Positions 45,634-55,257 of a DNA stretch of 64,000 bases are shown here, piece after piece. The translations under genes were made by a program, and so were the position numbers. The DNA lies in NCBI GenBank assembly GCA_946885845.1, contig CAMPHJ010000009.1:18039-82038 (forward strand). The letters are read 5' to 3'. Position 1 is the first letter of the stretch. Every line of letters begins with the position of its first letter. The DNA comes from an uncultured Sphingobium sp. (GTDB taxonomy: Bacteria; Pseudomonadota; Alphaproteobacteria; Sphingomonadales; Sphingomonadaceae). Below the pieces are notes generated by a model. It saw only the letters and a program-made list of their open reading frames with translations, searched no databases and was not told where the DNA came from.

Positions 45634-45634
<1 letters not shown>
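45182..45634 (-). CDS. SnoaL/NTF2-like protein 2
   Basis: 150 residues of the same fold: MTDLQSLLDEREIARGLSRF, QKRWDDLSDVFADDLTFHYG, RFLDICGNTQHLIGSLLIDV, and IDKWQRRPEGWRIVRRDALW. It is clearly different from its neighbour, so the two may form a heteromer or act in successive steps. It starts in the stop codon of the frameshifted SDR (TGATG), showing an SDR-SnoaL-SnoaL operon. In bacterial steroid and bile acid pathways some NTF2-like proteins are dehydratases; that role is a possibility here. Confidence 0.8.
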
Positions 45635-46628
<994 letters not shown>

Positions 46629-47810
46629 CTAGACGATATAGCGCTCCCGATAGGCGGCGAATGCGTCCTTGATCGCTTCTTCATCCAGGCCGAACCGTTC
46701 CAGCGAATAATCGTGCATGGGGCGCTGTTCCCGCTTGTTCCCCGCCAGAAATTCGGTGAGCGCCGCCTCCAGCCGGTCGTCCATGGGGACGCCGATGCGC
46801 GAAAGCACGCGCTGGGCCTGGGTCATCGGGTCCTTGCCGACTTCTTTATAGTCGATGTCGATGAAGCGGTCTTCGCCGATGCGTTCCCGCGCGGCTTCGA
46901 ACATGCGCATCCATTCGGCGAGGCGCGGGAACCAGAAACCGCTGACATCCTTGTCGGAAATGGTCGCGCTCAGCTTATAGAGCGCAGCCTGCATCGACAC
47001 ATAGGACGGGACGGTCTCTACCGGGTCGCGATGGGTCATGATCAGCAGCGCGTCTGGGAAGGCGCGAGCCGCGGTTTCCACATAGGGAAGGTTGGACGGG
47101 CTTTTCAAAATCCATCTGGTCCCGCGACGGGCAGGGTCTTGCCACTGAAGATATTGAAGGATGGTCTTCAAATCCTGATGCCCGCGCGACTGGTCATAGC
47201 CGTTCAGCCAGCGGGCAAAGCTGGGGATGAAATTCATCCCTTCGACCATCGTGCTGACGAACATCTGGCCCAGCACCAATATTTCCTCGTCCGGCGCTTC
47301 GGGATCGAGCGGATGGATGGAGGCAAGTTCGGGAGCAAGCTGCAGCCATCCGTCGATCATCGACTGGGCATAGTTGCGGCGTTCCACCGGATTGCCGCGC
47401 TCTTCACCCGGGAAGGGCGCGAAATTCTGCGCTTCATACCAGCGCAGGCCCGTCATGCCCGGCGCGCTAGCCAGCAGGCGCTGGAATATGGTGCTGCCGG
47501 TACGTGGCAGGCCCAGGATGATGCCCGCGACCTCCACTTTTTCATCCAATATCTCAGGGTGGCGCTTGATATCCTCTACCATGCGCAGGCGGCTGACCAG
47601 GCCCTTGACGATGACCTCCGTCATGGACGCGACGCCCGCGGGGGTCAGCGCGCCTTCCAGGTTCGACGCTTCGATATAGCGGTCCATCGGTTCCAGGAAC
47701 CAAAGGTCGCCGAAATCGGAAAGGCCCGCCCGGTCGCGGGCCTGCTGCAACAGGGTCTCGCGGTCGAGAGGCGCGGTGCCTGCGGTGGGGGATGAAGGGG
47801 CCATGGGCAT
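46629..47810 (-). CDS. Sulfotransferase-family protein
   Basis: 393 residues. The PAPS 5'-phosphosulfate loop reads IILGLPRTGSTIFQRLLASA and the 3'-phosphate region LLIMTHRDPVETVPSYVSMQ; in between is RWILKSPSNLPYVETAARAF. This is the bacterial group that resembles steroid/alcohol sulfotransferases. In a catabolic cluster it may sulfate a hydroxyl group or act as a different transferase. ATG 47810 is chosen; ATG 47804 and a GTG at 47813 are close alternatives. Divergent from the SnoaL protein at 48127. Confidence 0.85.
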   Translation of the reverse strand: MPMAPSSPTAGTAPLDRETLLQQARDRAGLSDFGDLWFLEPMDRYIEASNLEGALTPAGVASMTEVIVKGLVSRLRMVEDIKRHPEILDEKVEVAGIILGLPRTGSTIFQRLLASAPGMTGLRWYEAQNFAPFPGEERGNPVERRNYAQSMIDGWLQLAPELASIHPLDPEAPDEEILVLGQMFVSTMVEGMNFIPSFARWLNGYDQSRGHQDLKTILQYLQWQDPARRGTRWILKSPSNLPYVETAARAFPDALLIMTHRDPVETVPSYVSMQAALYKLSATISDKDVSGFWFPRLAEWMRMFEAARERIGEDRFIDIDYKEVGKDPMTQAQRVLSRIGVPMDDRLEAALTEFLAGNKREQRPMHDYSLERFGLDEEAIKDAFAAYRERYIV

Positions 47811-48126
47811 CACTCTTTGTTTAATGGGAAAGGATGTGAAGGGCGCGGCCAGGCGAATGCGGGCGCGAGCGCTCAGGCTCTTTACAGAATGTCATCCTCG
47901 CCTTCTCCCGTCGGACCGTGCCGACAGGATCGCACATGGTCGCGCAGTCCGGTCGAGCCGCTCTTCATCGTGTTTTCGCTATAGAGAAATCTCTTCCCCC
48001 AGCGCAACGCCAATCGATACTTGCGCGCTTCGGCTACGCATATCAATAATGATCAGGTAAAAATCAATGCAAGCGCGAATCGAATGGCCCCGGTCATTTA
48101 TGCGATTGGTGGAGGAGGAAAATCCA
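47811..48126. other. 316-base divergent control region
   Basis: Gap between the leftward sulfotransferase and rightward SnoaL-3. No gene is seen. It carries a 5-base dyad AGAGA-AA-TCTCT (47983-47994) and, in an AT-rich stretch, the word CTACGCA at 48034-48040, and probably contains both promoters. Confidence 0.5.
48034..48040 (+). promoter_or_regulatory. CTACGCA word, copy B
   Basis: CTACGCA followed by TATCAATAATG, 87 bases upstream of SnoaL-3. Same word as at 24583, 52735, 54056 and 60129. Confidence 0.25.
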
Positions 48127-48591
48127 ATGCTGTCCCTTCAGGAAATTTCCGACCGCATGGAAATATCGGATCTTCTGTCCAGCTACAGCCATGCGATCGA
48201 TTTTCGGGACTGGGACGCATTGGATGACGTGTTCACCCCCGACGCCACCATCGATTACAGCGAAACCGGCGGTGCCAAGGGAAGCTATGCCGAAATCAAG
48301 GCGTGGCTGCCCGGCGCGCTGGAGCGTTTTCCCCGCTACCAGCACATGATCGCGACGACCAAGCTGGATCTGGAGGGCGACGTCGCTCGCAGCCGCACTG
48401 TCCTGTTCAACCCCATGGTGTACAAGGGTGAGGATGATGTGGAGCAGGTCTTCTTCATCGGCCTTTGGTATCGCGACCGGCTGGTGCGCACGGAAAAGGG
48501 CTGGCGTATCGCGGAACGCTACGAAGAAATGGGCTATTCCTACAACACGCCCGAAATGCCGCCAGTGCCGCCGGTATCAATTGAAACTTGA
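48127..48591 (+). CDS. SnoaL/NTF2-like protein 3
   Basis: 154 residues, NTF2 fold: LQEISDRMEISDLLSSYSHA, DFRDWDALDDVFTPDATIDY, RYQHMIATTKLDLEGDVARS and RLVRTEKGWRIAERYEEMGY. The first helix DLLSSYSHAID and the Asp-rich strand DVFTPDATIDYSE place a Tyr and Asp where the NTF2 dehydratases and isomerases have acid/base residues. GGAGGAGG lies nine bases before ATG 48127. It precedes an MFS transporter and an SDR on the same strand. Specific reaction unknown. Confidence 0.82.
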   Translation: MLSLQEISDRMEISDLLSSYSHAIDFRDWDALDDVFTPDATIDYSETGGAKGSYAEIKAWLPGALERFPRYQHMIATTKLDLEGDVARSRTVLFNPMVYKGEDDVEQVFFIGLWYRDRLVRTEKGWRIAERYEEMGYSYNTPEMPPVPPVSIET

Positions 48592-48660
48592 CTGAAACAG
48601 GCTAGCCGCGAACTGACATTAAACCGCGCTTTTGCAGCGGCCAGCAGGGAATATAAACGG

Positions 48661-49938
48661 ATGCATGCACGCACGAAGGACGGCGTAAGCCCATCCGCCA
48701 GCGTTGGTTCCCACCCGGCGCGATGGATGGTATTTCGCGCCTTCCTGACCCAGAATGTTTCCATTGGCTCCGCATATGGGGCCTTTGGCGTCACGGTGCT
48801 GCCGTTGCAGGAACAATTTGGCGCAAGCCGTGGGGCGGCCGCGCTCGGACTGGCGCTTTGCGTGCTGACGACAGGGCTGTCCGGCCCGTTGATCGGCGCG
48901 ATGATCACGCGCATCGGCCTGCGCTGGACCATGATGTTGGGTGCGATTCTGTCCTGCACGGGCTATGCCTTGCTTGCGGTTGCGCCGGACATGGTGACGG
49001 TCCTGCTGCTCTATGCCTTGCCCATCGGGCTGGGGACGGCGATGCTGGGTTCTTTCCCGTCCAGCGTGCTGGCCAGCAACTGGAATGCGCAGAATCCTGG
49101 TCCGGCGTTGGGCATCACCAACATGCCGCTGCTCCTCGCGCTGCTGCCGATGGTTGGGCTGGCACTGATCCAGGACTATGGGTTGGGGTCATTTTACCTG
49201 ACGCTCGCGGCGCTTCACCTGCTGCTGCTGCCGGTGATCCATGGCGTATCGGACGGTCCTGAGGTCATCGGTAAACCGGCGCCTGATCCGCATGGTCATG
49301 TAGCGTATAAAATGCCTGCCGTCCGCGCGGTGCTGGGCAGCCCTGCTTTCTGGGCGATGACGATCGGCGCGGGTTATCTCAGTGCAGCCGGAATCACCGG
49401 CGTGTCGCATCTGGTCGCGTTCGCTATTGAACGGGGCATTGCGGCCAGTCCCGCCGCGCTGTTGTTATCCATCATGGGCGGTGCCGCCATTCTGGGGTCG
49501 CTGCTGTCGGGGATGTTGTGCGGGCGCATCGGCGCTTCACGAACCTTGGTTGTGATGTCCTGCGGCTTGTGCGCCAGCTGGATCATCCTGCTGTCCACGA
49601 CTGCCTATCCGCCGATGGCCGCTGCGGCATTGCTGATCGGCATGAGCGGGGCGGGCGTGTATCCTGCAGTCAACATGTTGGCGAGCCGGCTTTTCGGGCA
49701 GCATTCACTCCCGCGCATATTGGGGATTTATGGTCTCGCCACGCTGCCGTTGACCTTCAGCTTACCTCCATTGGCGGGGGTGCTGCATGACGCGGCTGGC
49801 GGCTATGGCCCGGTGGCCTGGTTCATCATCGGCGGGACAGCCCTCGTCGCAATCCTTTTCCTGACGATGAGGCGCGGCGCACCTCTTGGCAGAGCTGTTG
49901 ACGATGCTGCACGCCCAGAATTGTCCTGCGCCAACTGA
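48661..49938 (+). CDS. MFS transporter, monocarboxylate-like
   Basis: 425 residues with about twelve spans. It starts with a short polar tail and FRAFLTQNVSIGSAYGAFGV, then GLSGPLIGAMITRIGLRWTM (the loop 2-3 signature), LLLYALPIGLGTAMLGSFPS and GLATLPLTFSLPPLAGVLHD. The build resembles monocarboxylate/oxalate-type MFS carriers. It lies between a SnoaL protein and an SDR on the same strand and may transport a pathway acid. No special control site is seen. Confidence 0.85.
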   Translation: MHARTKDGVSPSASVGSHPARWMVFRAFLTQNVSIGSAYGAFGVTVLPLQEQFGASRGAAALGLALCVLTTGLSGPLIGAMITRIGLRWTMMLGAILSCTGYALLAVAPDMVTVLLLYALPIGLGTAMLGSFPSSVLASNWNAQNPGPALGITNMPLLLALLPMVGLALIQDYGLGSFYLTLAALHLLLLPVIHGVSDGPEVIGKPAPDPHGHVAYKMPAVRAVLGSPAFWAMTIGAGYLSAAGITGVSHLVAFAIERGIAASPAALLLSIMGGAAILGSLLSGMLCGRIGASRTLVVMSCGLCASWIILLSTTAYPPMAAAALLIGMSGAGVYPAVNMLASRLFGQHSLPRILGIYGLATLPLTFSLPPLAGVLHDAAGGYGPVAWFIIGGTALVAILFLTMRRGAPLGRAVDDAARPELSCAN

Positions 49939-49970
49939 ATGGCGCGTTTCTTTCAGAAGGAAGGTGAAAC

Positions 49971-50750
49971 GTGAAACTTCAAGGCAAGACGGCAATCATA
50001 ACCGGTGGTGCGCGTGGCATGGGTGCGGCAACCAGCCGCCTGTTCGCGGCGGAAGGGGCGCAGGTCGCCATCGCTGACCTGCTGGACGCTGAAGGAGCGG
50101 CGTTGGCCGCCGAATTGGGCGACGCCGCGCGCTTTTATCATCATGACGTGACGAGTGAGGAAGATTGGGCCAAGCTGGTTGCCGCGGTAGAGGCTGACCT
50201 GGGTCCCGTTGATATATTGGTCAACAATGCGGGTATCCTGCTGTTCCGCACATTGTTCGACACGGCGCTGGCCGACTATCAAAGGGTCCTGAACGTGAAC
50301 CTTGTCGGAGAATTTCTGGGCGTCAAGGCGGTTGGCCCCGGCATGGTGGCGCGCGGCAAGGGGGCGATTGTCAACATATCGTCCGTTGACGGGATGAAGG
50401 GCGCGAACGGCCTGGGCGCTTATTGTTCCAGCAAATGGGGCGTGCGCGGCCTGACCCGCGTCGCGGCGATGGAGCTGGGGCATAAGGGGGTGCGCGTCAA
50501 TTCTGTCCATCCCGGTGGCGTCGATACGGTAATGACCAATCAGGAAGGGCGCAGCCGCGACCAGGTCGACCAGGCCTATGGCAATGTGCCGTTGCAACGG
50601 GTCGGCACGCCGGAAGAAGTCGCGAAGGCAAGCCTTTTCCTGGCAAGCGACGATTCATCCTATCTGACCGGCGCGGAGATCGTGGTCGATGGCGGCATGG
50701 TGGTTGGCCAATATTATATGGGCTTCCCCGGCGCGCCGGGCGCGGGCTGA
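49971..50750 (+). CDS. 3alpha/20beta-hydroxysteroid dehydrogenase-like SDR
   Basis: 259 residues, classical SDR. Begins LQGKTAIITGGARGMGAATS, then ARFYHHDVTSEEDWAKLVAA, DILVNNAGILLF, VNISSVDGMKG, AYCSSKWGVRGLTRVAAMEL, GVRVNSVHPGGVDT and LTGAEIVVDGG. The text follows Streptomyces 3alpha,20beta-hydroxysteroid dehydrogenase unusually closely (from memory), including HDVT-EEDW and VRVNSVHPG. It starts with GTG at 49971, six bases after AAGGAAGG. NAD(P)-linked oxidation of a ring or side-chain hydroxyl is likely; steroid use is an inference. Confidence 0.88.
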   Translation: MKLQGKTAIITGGARGMGAATSRLFAAEGAQVAIADLLDAEGAALAAELGDAARFYHHDVTSEEDWAKLVAAVEADLGPVDILVNNAGILLFRTLFDTALADYQRVLNVNLVGEFLGVKAVGPGMVARGKGAIVNISSVDGMKGANGLGAYCSSKWGVRGLTRVAAMELGHKGVRVNSVHPGGVDTVMTNQEGRSRDQVDQAYGNVPLQRVGTPEEVAKASLFLASDDSSYLTGAEIVVDGGMVVGQYYMGFPGAPGAG

Positions 50751-50823
50751 TGCTATTATACTGACCCGGCGGGAGGAGCTGTCTTTGCCTGCCGGAACTT
50801 ACGACTGCGAAAGGATATTATCC

Positions 50824-51384
50824 ATGTTACGCATCGATATTCCCGCCGAAAGTGCGGCCGATCCCTATGGCTATGCCGCCCGTGAACATGGACGGGAAAT
50901 CATGGCGGGGGCAGGTATTTTTTCAAAAGCGGTATATCAGCACAGCATCCTGTCGCTGCGTGAATTTGAAGGTGCTCGGTCCCGGATCGCGCAGATCAAC
51001 GGCTGCATCATATGCCAGCAGTTTCGCGCCGCCCGCGATGCGCCGTCGATGTTTGCCGCGACAGGGGTGCGCCCGGATCATCTGATCACTGACAATGGCC
51101 CGGCCCCCGACGAATCATTTTACGCTGCGGTGGAAGAATGGCGCACATCGCCCCTGTTCAGCCCCAGAGAGCGAACTGCGATAGAGTTTGCCGAACGTTT
51201 CGCCGAAGAACCCAAGGCCATCGCCGCCGACGAAGATTTCTGGGAACGCGCCCATACGCTGTTTTCCGATGCAGAGATTGTCGACCTGGCGCACAGCGTT
51301 GCTGCTTGGGTAGGCCTAGGGCGCGTCGCCCATGTGCTGGGCTTCGACAGCGTGTGCCTGCCGTTCCACCAAGCGGCGGAATGA
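50824..51384 (+). CDS. Carboxymuconolactone decarboxylase/AhpD-family protein
   Basis: 186 residues, all-helical AhpD-like fold. REFEGARSRIAQINGCIICQ carries the CxxC pair (CIIC) that AhpD-type enzymes use as a redox centre, and DAEIVDLAHSVAAWVGLGRV is the second typical helix. Could be a peroxidase-linked thiol reductase, or a decarboxylase of the CMD family, in which the Cys pair is often absent. ATG 50824 has AAAGGA upstream. It follows the HSD-like SDR by 73 bases. Confidence 0.8.
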   Translation: MLRIDIPAESAADPYGYAAREHGREIMAGAGIFSKAVYQHSILSLREFEGARSRIAQINGCIICQQFRAARDAPSMFAATGVRPDHLITDNGPAPDESFYAAVEEWRTSPLFSPRERTAIEFAERFAEEPKAIAADEDFWERAHTLFSDAEIVDLAHSVAAWVGLGRVAHVLGFDSVCLPFHQAAE

Positions 51385-51391
51385 ACAGGCT

Positions 51392-51754
51392 CTAAGCTAT
51401 GTGGGTCGGCTTGCTCGCCCGCTCGTCGACCACGAACATGCGCGTTGCGGCGCGGTCCAGGAAATTGGCCTCGTCTTCGGCGATTTGCCGGGCGATGTCG
51501 GGGTCGGCTGCCGTGGTCAGAAACCGGTCATAGGCGGCACGATCCGCAAAATGGATTTCAGTGACGGAATCGAAATCGACCGGCGCTTCCAAAGATAGGA
51601 ATGCGCCTTCTCGCTGCACATAATTGCGGCGGTAATCAGCGATGCCCGGCAGCAGGCGCAGGATCAGCTGCGCATGCTGCCGCTCGTAATAATCGACAAA
51701 GGCGTCATGGCTGATGTCGGATCGCCGACGCAGCAGGGCGATGCATTTGAACAT
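51392..51754 (-). CDS. EthD-domain protein 2
   Basis: 120 residues: FKCIALLRRRSDISHDAFVD, YYERQHAQLILRLLPGIADY, RRNYVQREG, DFDSVTEIHFADRAAYDRFL and DEANFLDRAATRMFVVDE. The YYE-x-QH-x-x-L motif is the EthD hallmark. It is shorter than EthD-1 and has a single domain. ATG 51754 has AAGGAG seven bases upstream; the open frame upstream lacks support. Probably co-transcribed with the upstream SDR at 51825-52613. Role uncertain: ligand binding or lyase chemistry. Confidence 0.82.
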   Translation of the reverse strand: MFKCIALLRRRSDISHDAFVDYYERQHAQLILRLLPGIADYRRNYVQREGAFLSLEAPVDFDSVTEIHFADRAAYDRFLTTAADPDIARQIAEDEANFLDRAATRMFVVDERASKPTHIA

Positions 51755-51824
51755 GGATGTCTCCTTCGTGCACATACCCGCTGCGCCCGCTTCCTTCAAC
51801 CGATCCCCGCGGACGGGGAGAGGG

Positions 51825-52613
51825 TCAGGGCGCCATCCATTGCCCGCCGTTGACGTCGAGCGCAGCGCCCGTCACGACCCGGCTATAATCCGAAACCATC
51901 ATCAATACTGCACGGGCGCAGTCGTCTTCAGGCGGGATGATGCCAATCGGTATATGCTGGACAATGTCCGCGACCACGTCCTCACGCTTGTGACCCGCAT
52001 CGACCATGCTCTGGATATGCCCTTCGACCGGCTCGCCGTGGATCCAGCCCATGCGGCATGTATTGACCCGAATGCCATAACGTCCAAGGTCAGCGGCCAT
52101 ATATTTGCCCAAGGTGTTGAGTGCGCCCTTGGCAATGGCATAGCCCATTTCCATGCCATGCTCGCCGCCATAGGGGCGAACCGTCGCCATGGTGGACACG
52201 TTCACCACCGCGCCACCATCGCGCAGGTAGGGGATGCAGGCGCGGGTCAGGCGCAATGCGCCCAGGCAGTTCACGTCGACCGCCTTGGCGATGTCGGCGG
52301 TGTCGCTATTTTCGATGACGCTCCAGTCGCCGTGATAATAGGCGCTGTTGATCAGCCCGTGAACGCGACCGCCAAATGCGGCGCTTGCCTGTTCGGCCAG
52401 CTGTGCGCACTGCGCTTCGTCCGAAACGTCGCAGGGGATGGCGATTGCCTTGCCGCCCTTGGCCACGATATCGTCGCGCACTTGTTCCAGAAAATTCTGG
52501 TTGCGCGCGGCGAGTACGACCGACGAACCTTCGGCCGCGGCTAGGCGAGCCAGCGCCTGGCCCATGCCGGGGCCTACGCCGCTGACGATCACGACCTTAT
52601 CCCGAAGTAACAT
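51825..52613 (-). CDS. SDR-family oxidoreductase
   Basis: 262 residues. Cofactor loop VVIVSGVGPGMGQALA, Ser and Tyr/Lys in VNVSTMATVRPYGGEHGMEM and GYAIAKGALNTLGKYMA, end VVTGAALDVNGGQWMAP. The GVGPGMG loop is a recognised variant. LINSAYYH replaces the usual NNAG. Upstream is a 152-base gap with a CTACGCA-containing 15-mer, then the TetR gene on the same strand. Likely alcohol/ketone oxidoreductase of the pathway. Confidence 0.88.
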   Translation of the reverse strand: MLLRDKVVIVSGVGPGMGQALARLAAAEGSSVVLAARNQNFLEQVRDDIVAKGGKAIAIPCDVSDEAQCAQLAEQASAAFGGRVHGLINSAYYHGDWSVIENSDTADIAKAVDVNCLGALRLTRACIPYLRDGGAVVNVSTMATVRPYGGEHGMEMGYAIAKGALNTLGKYMAADLGRYGIRVNTCRMGWIHGEPVEGHIQSMVDAGHKREDVVADIVQHIPIGIIPPEDDCARAVLMMVSDYSRVVTGAALDVNGGQWMAP

Positions 52614-52726
52614 AGTTCTTCCTCTCCATTTTTTCAGGCCGCAATGGCGTTTGCGACAGGCGGCAAGATTTCTGTTCTATCCACGGGACCCGCCGGGAAT
52701 CCCTGATGTAACGTTGATAGGTTAAC

Positions 52727-52741
52727 GCAGAAGCCTACGCA
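52727..52741 (+). promoter_or_regulatory. GCAGAAGCCTACGCA, copy C of CTACGCA-type element
   Basis: This 15-mer differs from GCAGAAGGCTACGCA at 60121-60135 by one base. Both lie 95 to 130 bases upstream of a leftward gene (here the SDR at 52613, there the GMC oxidoreductase at 60025) and in the same orientation. Candidate site for the TetR protein encoded just to the right. Confidence 0.4.
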
Positions 52742-52765
52742 ATATGATAAGCGATTGCCGCAAAC

Positions 52766-53437
52766 TCATGCATTTTGCGGAGGCATGGAGTCCAAAAATT
52801 CCGTGATGTGTTCTTCCGCGATGCCCAGGCCACGACCGCAGAACATGATGGCGTCGCGCAGCAGCCGCCCACCATCGTCATCATAGATGATGGCATCGCG
52901 GTCGTGGCATCGGCCCATCATCACCATTGTTCCGACATGTTCCAGAAAGGCGGCGGCGTTCACGGTCGATAATGCTGTGCCGGTCATCGCGCCTTCCGCG
53001 CGGGCGGCTGCTATCGCCCGTTCCATTCCAGCCTGGGACAGGCGCAGGGCACGTCGATAGACCAGCCTGGCATAGCCGCCGTCGCCGGCCAGGCTGCCTA
53101 CGACCATGCGCATGCCATCGGCGTTGGGCGCGTATTTACCCTTCAGGGCATGCTCCATCAAATAGCCTATGCTTTGCAGCAGGCCTCGCGTGCTGGGTTC
53201 GGGAAGGGTGAAATTGCGAAAAGACGCATTCTGATCGGCGATCACTTCCCGCAGTACAGCCCGGTATATGGCCGTCTTGCTGCTGAAATGGCGGAATATC
53301 AGGGCTTCGGAAACGCCCGCGGCCTGCGCTATTTGCTGGGTCCGCGCGCCGTCCAGGCCGTAGCGGGCGAATACGGATCGGGCAGCGGAAATGATGGAAG
53401 CGCGACGGTCGGCGCTCGACAGGCGGGTGATGGACAT
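52766..53437 (-). CDS. TetR-family regulator
   Basis: 223 residues. N-terminal helix-turn-helix: ASIISAARSVFARYGLDGAR and TQQIAQAAGVSEALIFRHFS, with SKTAIYRAVLREVI as the end of the DNA-binding domain. The C-terminal domain is a typical unspecific ligand-binding helical bundle. The start at 53437 (MSITRLSSADRR) has AGGAG 12 bases upstream; the frame reaches 53485. It lies between the KSI and an SDR on the same strand and probably controls one or more nearby units in response to a pathway compound. Confidence 0.87.
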   Translation of the reverse strand: MSITRLSSADRRASIISAARSVFARYGLDGARTQQIAQAAGVSEALIFRHFSSKTAIYRAVLREVIADQNASFRNFTLPEPSTRGLLQSIGYLMEHALKGKYAPNADGMRMVVGSLAGDGGYARLVYRRALRLSQAGMERAIAAARAEGAMTGTALSTVNAAAFLEHVGTMVMMGRCHDRDAIIYDDDGGRLLRDAIMFCGRGLGIAEEHITEFLDSMPPQNA

Positions 53438-53560
53438 TGACCGGTTCGGCACTCCTGAACGCCAGCGACAGGAGGGTGCGTTCAAATAATAGGCGAACTT
53501 CCTGCCCGGCGAACATTAGGCACAGCGCCCGGAGGAAACAAGAAGCAGAGCGCCGGGGCG

Positions 53561-53998
53561 CTATCCGTCGGCGGGCTGGACGTCATCGGGTCCCCAATAG
53601 GCCTTCAGACTGGTGATCAACCCTTGGGCATTGAACGTGCAGATGTCGAGCGATCGGATCAGCAGGCGCGGGCCTTCCGGGGGCTGAAAGCTGACTTCGA
53701 ACATGAGCGCCGCTGCGTTGGAATGCGATCCACGGATCGGCGCGACGGGCGTTATGTGCGTGCGGTAGGCGACGGTGTCGCTGAACCAGGCGGTGATCTC
53801 ATCCCCTTGCTTGATCGGGCTTCCTACCGGGTCCTCGATCGTAGCGCCGGGTGCAAACAGGGCGATCACGCCATCGCGGTCACCATCGTTGATCCGACTG
53901 ACATAGGCTTCCAGCCCCGCGCGCATCGCGGCCTGGGATGGGTTGGGGTCCGCTTTCGCCGGGCCGCCGTCAGACTGTCGGTCGTCGCTTAGTGACAC
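53561..53998 (-). CDS. Ketosteroid (Delta5-3-) isomerase-like NTF2 protein
   Basis: 145 residues from GTG 53998 (AGGAG seven bases upstream; an ATG at 54031 exists). The three catalytic residues of bacterial steroid isomerase are conserved: Y32 in LEAYVSRINDGDRDG, D56 in ALFAPGATIEDPVGSP and D118 in LLIRSLDICTFNAQG. The Tyr-Asp spacing of 24 and Asp-Asp spacing of 62 match the Comamonas enzyme (24 and 61). KSI moves the double bond of 3-keto steroids by proton transfer. Start uncertain, identity rather firm by motif. Divergent from the KshA-like oxygenase, supporting a steroid-like substrate. Confidence 0.85.
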   Translation of the reverse strand: MSLSDDRQSDGGPAKADPNPSQAAMRAGLEAYVSRINDGDRDGVIALFAPGATIEDPVGSPIKQGDEITAWFSDTVAYRTHITPVAPIRGSHSNAAALMFEVSFQPPEGPRLLIRSLDICTFNAQGLITSLKAYWGPDDVQPADG

Positions 53999-54055
53999 GT
54001 TCAACTCTCCTGCTTCACCGCATTTATGCAATGGGCTTGTCTATATACCCTTGTT

Positions 54056-54062
54056 TGCGTAG
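54056..54062 (-). promoter_or_regulatory. CTACGCA word, copy D
   Basis: Reads CTACGCA on the reverse strand, in the 161-base gap shared by the KSI (leftward) and the KshA-like oxygenase (rightward). Confidence 0.25.
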
Positions 54063-54159
54063 ATCGGCGCGATTATTTCTGCCCGGTACGATTGGTGGAA
54101 GGGGTGGCATTGGTTCGCTCTTCATGCTAATTTGCCGCTGAATACGAGAGGGTGTTTTT

Positions 54160-55239
54160 ATGGCAAAGTCATCAGACTATCGTCTGGGTGAGTTCGATTT
54201 CCCCCGTGGCTGGTTCATGGTCGGCGAAAGCGCCGAAGCGACCCGGACTCCGGCTGCGATGCGGTATTTCGGGCAGGATCTGGTTATGTACCGCGGCGAA
54301 AGCGGGCAGGTTTACGTGACCGAAGCCTATTGCCCGCACATGGGCGCGCACCTTGCCAAGAACACTACCTCATACATCGTCCGCGATGGTGAGCAGGTGG
54401 AGGGCGAATCGATCCGTTGCCCCTTCCATGGCTGGCAATATGGGCCGGACGGTGCCTGCAAGAATATTCCCTATTCGGATTTCGTGCCCAAGGCTGCAAA
54501 GCTCAAGACCTTTCCGGCCATTGAACGGGCGGGCACCATCTGGATGTGGTACGATCCTGAAGGGCTGGAACCCAATTTCGACCTGCCCGATTTCGGCGGT
54601 CATTGGGACGCGCCGGGCTGGGTACGGTGGCGGCTCGATTTCATGGGCGACCTGGACATCCATCCCATCGAGGTGGTCGATAACATGGCTGACTTCGGGC
54701 ATTTCGTGCCAATCCACGGCGCGAAGGATTTCGTCTATTTCGCGAACGAGTTCAAGGAACATATCGTCCATCAATATTATGCCGCCGGTCACCGTACGTT
54801 GGTGCAGAACCCGGATGACGTGCTGACGCTCGATACCTGGTATACCGGCCCGTCGATCCTGCAGTCGGAAATGGAAGGCACATTCGACAGCTTCATCATG
54901 ATCACGCACACGCCCATCGAAGATGGAAAGATTCGCGTGTGGCACGGTCTGATGGTGCAGGTGAATGACGGGTCGTCGCCGATCACGGACGAACTGCGCG
55001 CCGCCGCCGCCGAATATCAGGAAGGCAGCCGTCTTGCTTTCGCCCAGGACGTGGAAATCTGGCAGAACAAGCGGGCTTGCTTCAACCCGATGGTGATCCC
55101 GAACGACGGCCCCTATGGCAAGGTTCGGACCTGGTACAAGCAGTTCTACAACCCGCGTGAAAAGCTGCCGGACATCCACAAGCGGACCAACGGTCTGCAC
55201 GTGACGCTCGACAAGCGCACTTCCAGCGCCGCCGCCTGA
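54160..55239 (+). CDS. KshA-like Rieske oxygenase
   Basis: 359 residues. Rieske ligands in VTEAYCPHMGAHLAKN and RCPFHGWQYGPDGACK; mononuclear iron motif IEVVDNMADFGHFVPIHGA. The C-terminal FAQDVEIWQNKRACFNPMV and VRTWYKQFYNPREKLPDI follow the oxygenase component of 3-ketosteroid 9alpha-hydroxylase (QDVEIW ... WYQQFY) closely, so a steroid-like ring hydroxylase is the best guess. No reductase (KshB) gene is near. GAGAGGG lies upstream of ATG 54160. The next two genes on this strand are SDRs. Confidence 0.9.
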   Translation: MAKSSDYRLGEFDFPRGWFMVGESAEATRTPAAMRYFGQDLVMYRGESGQVYVTEAYCPHMGAHLAKNTTSYIVRDGEQVEGESIRCPFHGWQYGPDGACKNIPYSDFVPKAAKLKTFPAIERAGTIWMWYDPEGLEPNFDLPDFGGHWDAPGWVRWRLDFMGDLDIHPIEVVDNMADFGHFVPIHGAKDFVYFANEFKEHIVHQYYAAGHRTLVQNPDDVLTLDTWYTGPSILQSEMEGTFDSFIMITHTPIEDGKIRVWHGLMVQVNDGSSPITDELRAAAAEYQEGSRLAFAQDVEIWQNKRACFNPMVIPNDGPYGKVRTWYKQFYNPREKLPDIHKRTNGLHVTLDKRTSSAAA

Positions 55240-55257
55240 CGGGACAAGGATAAGAAT

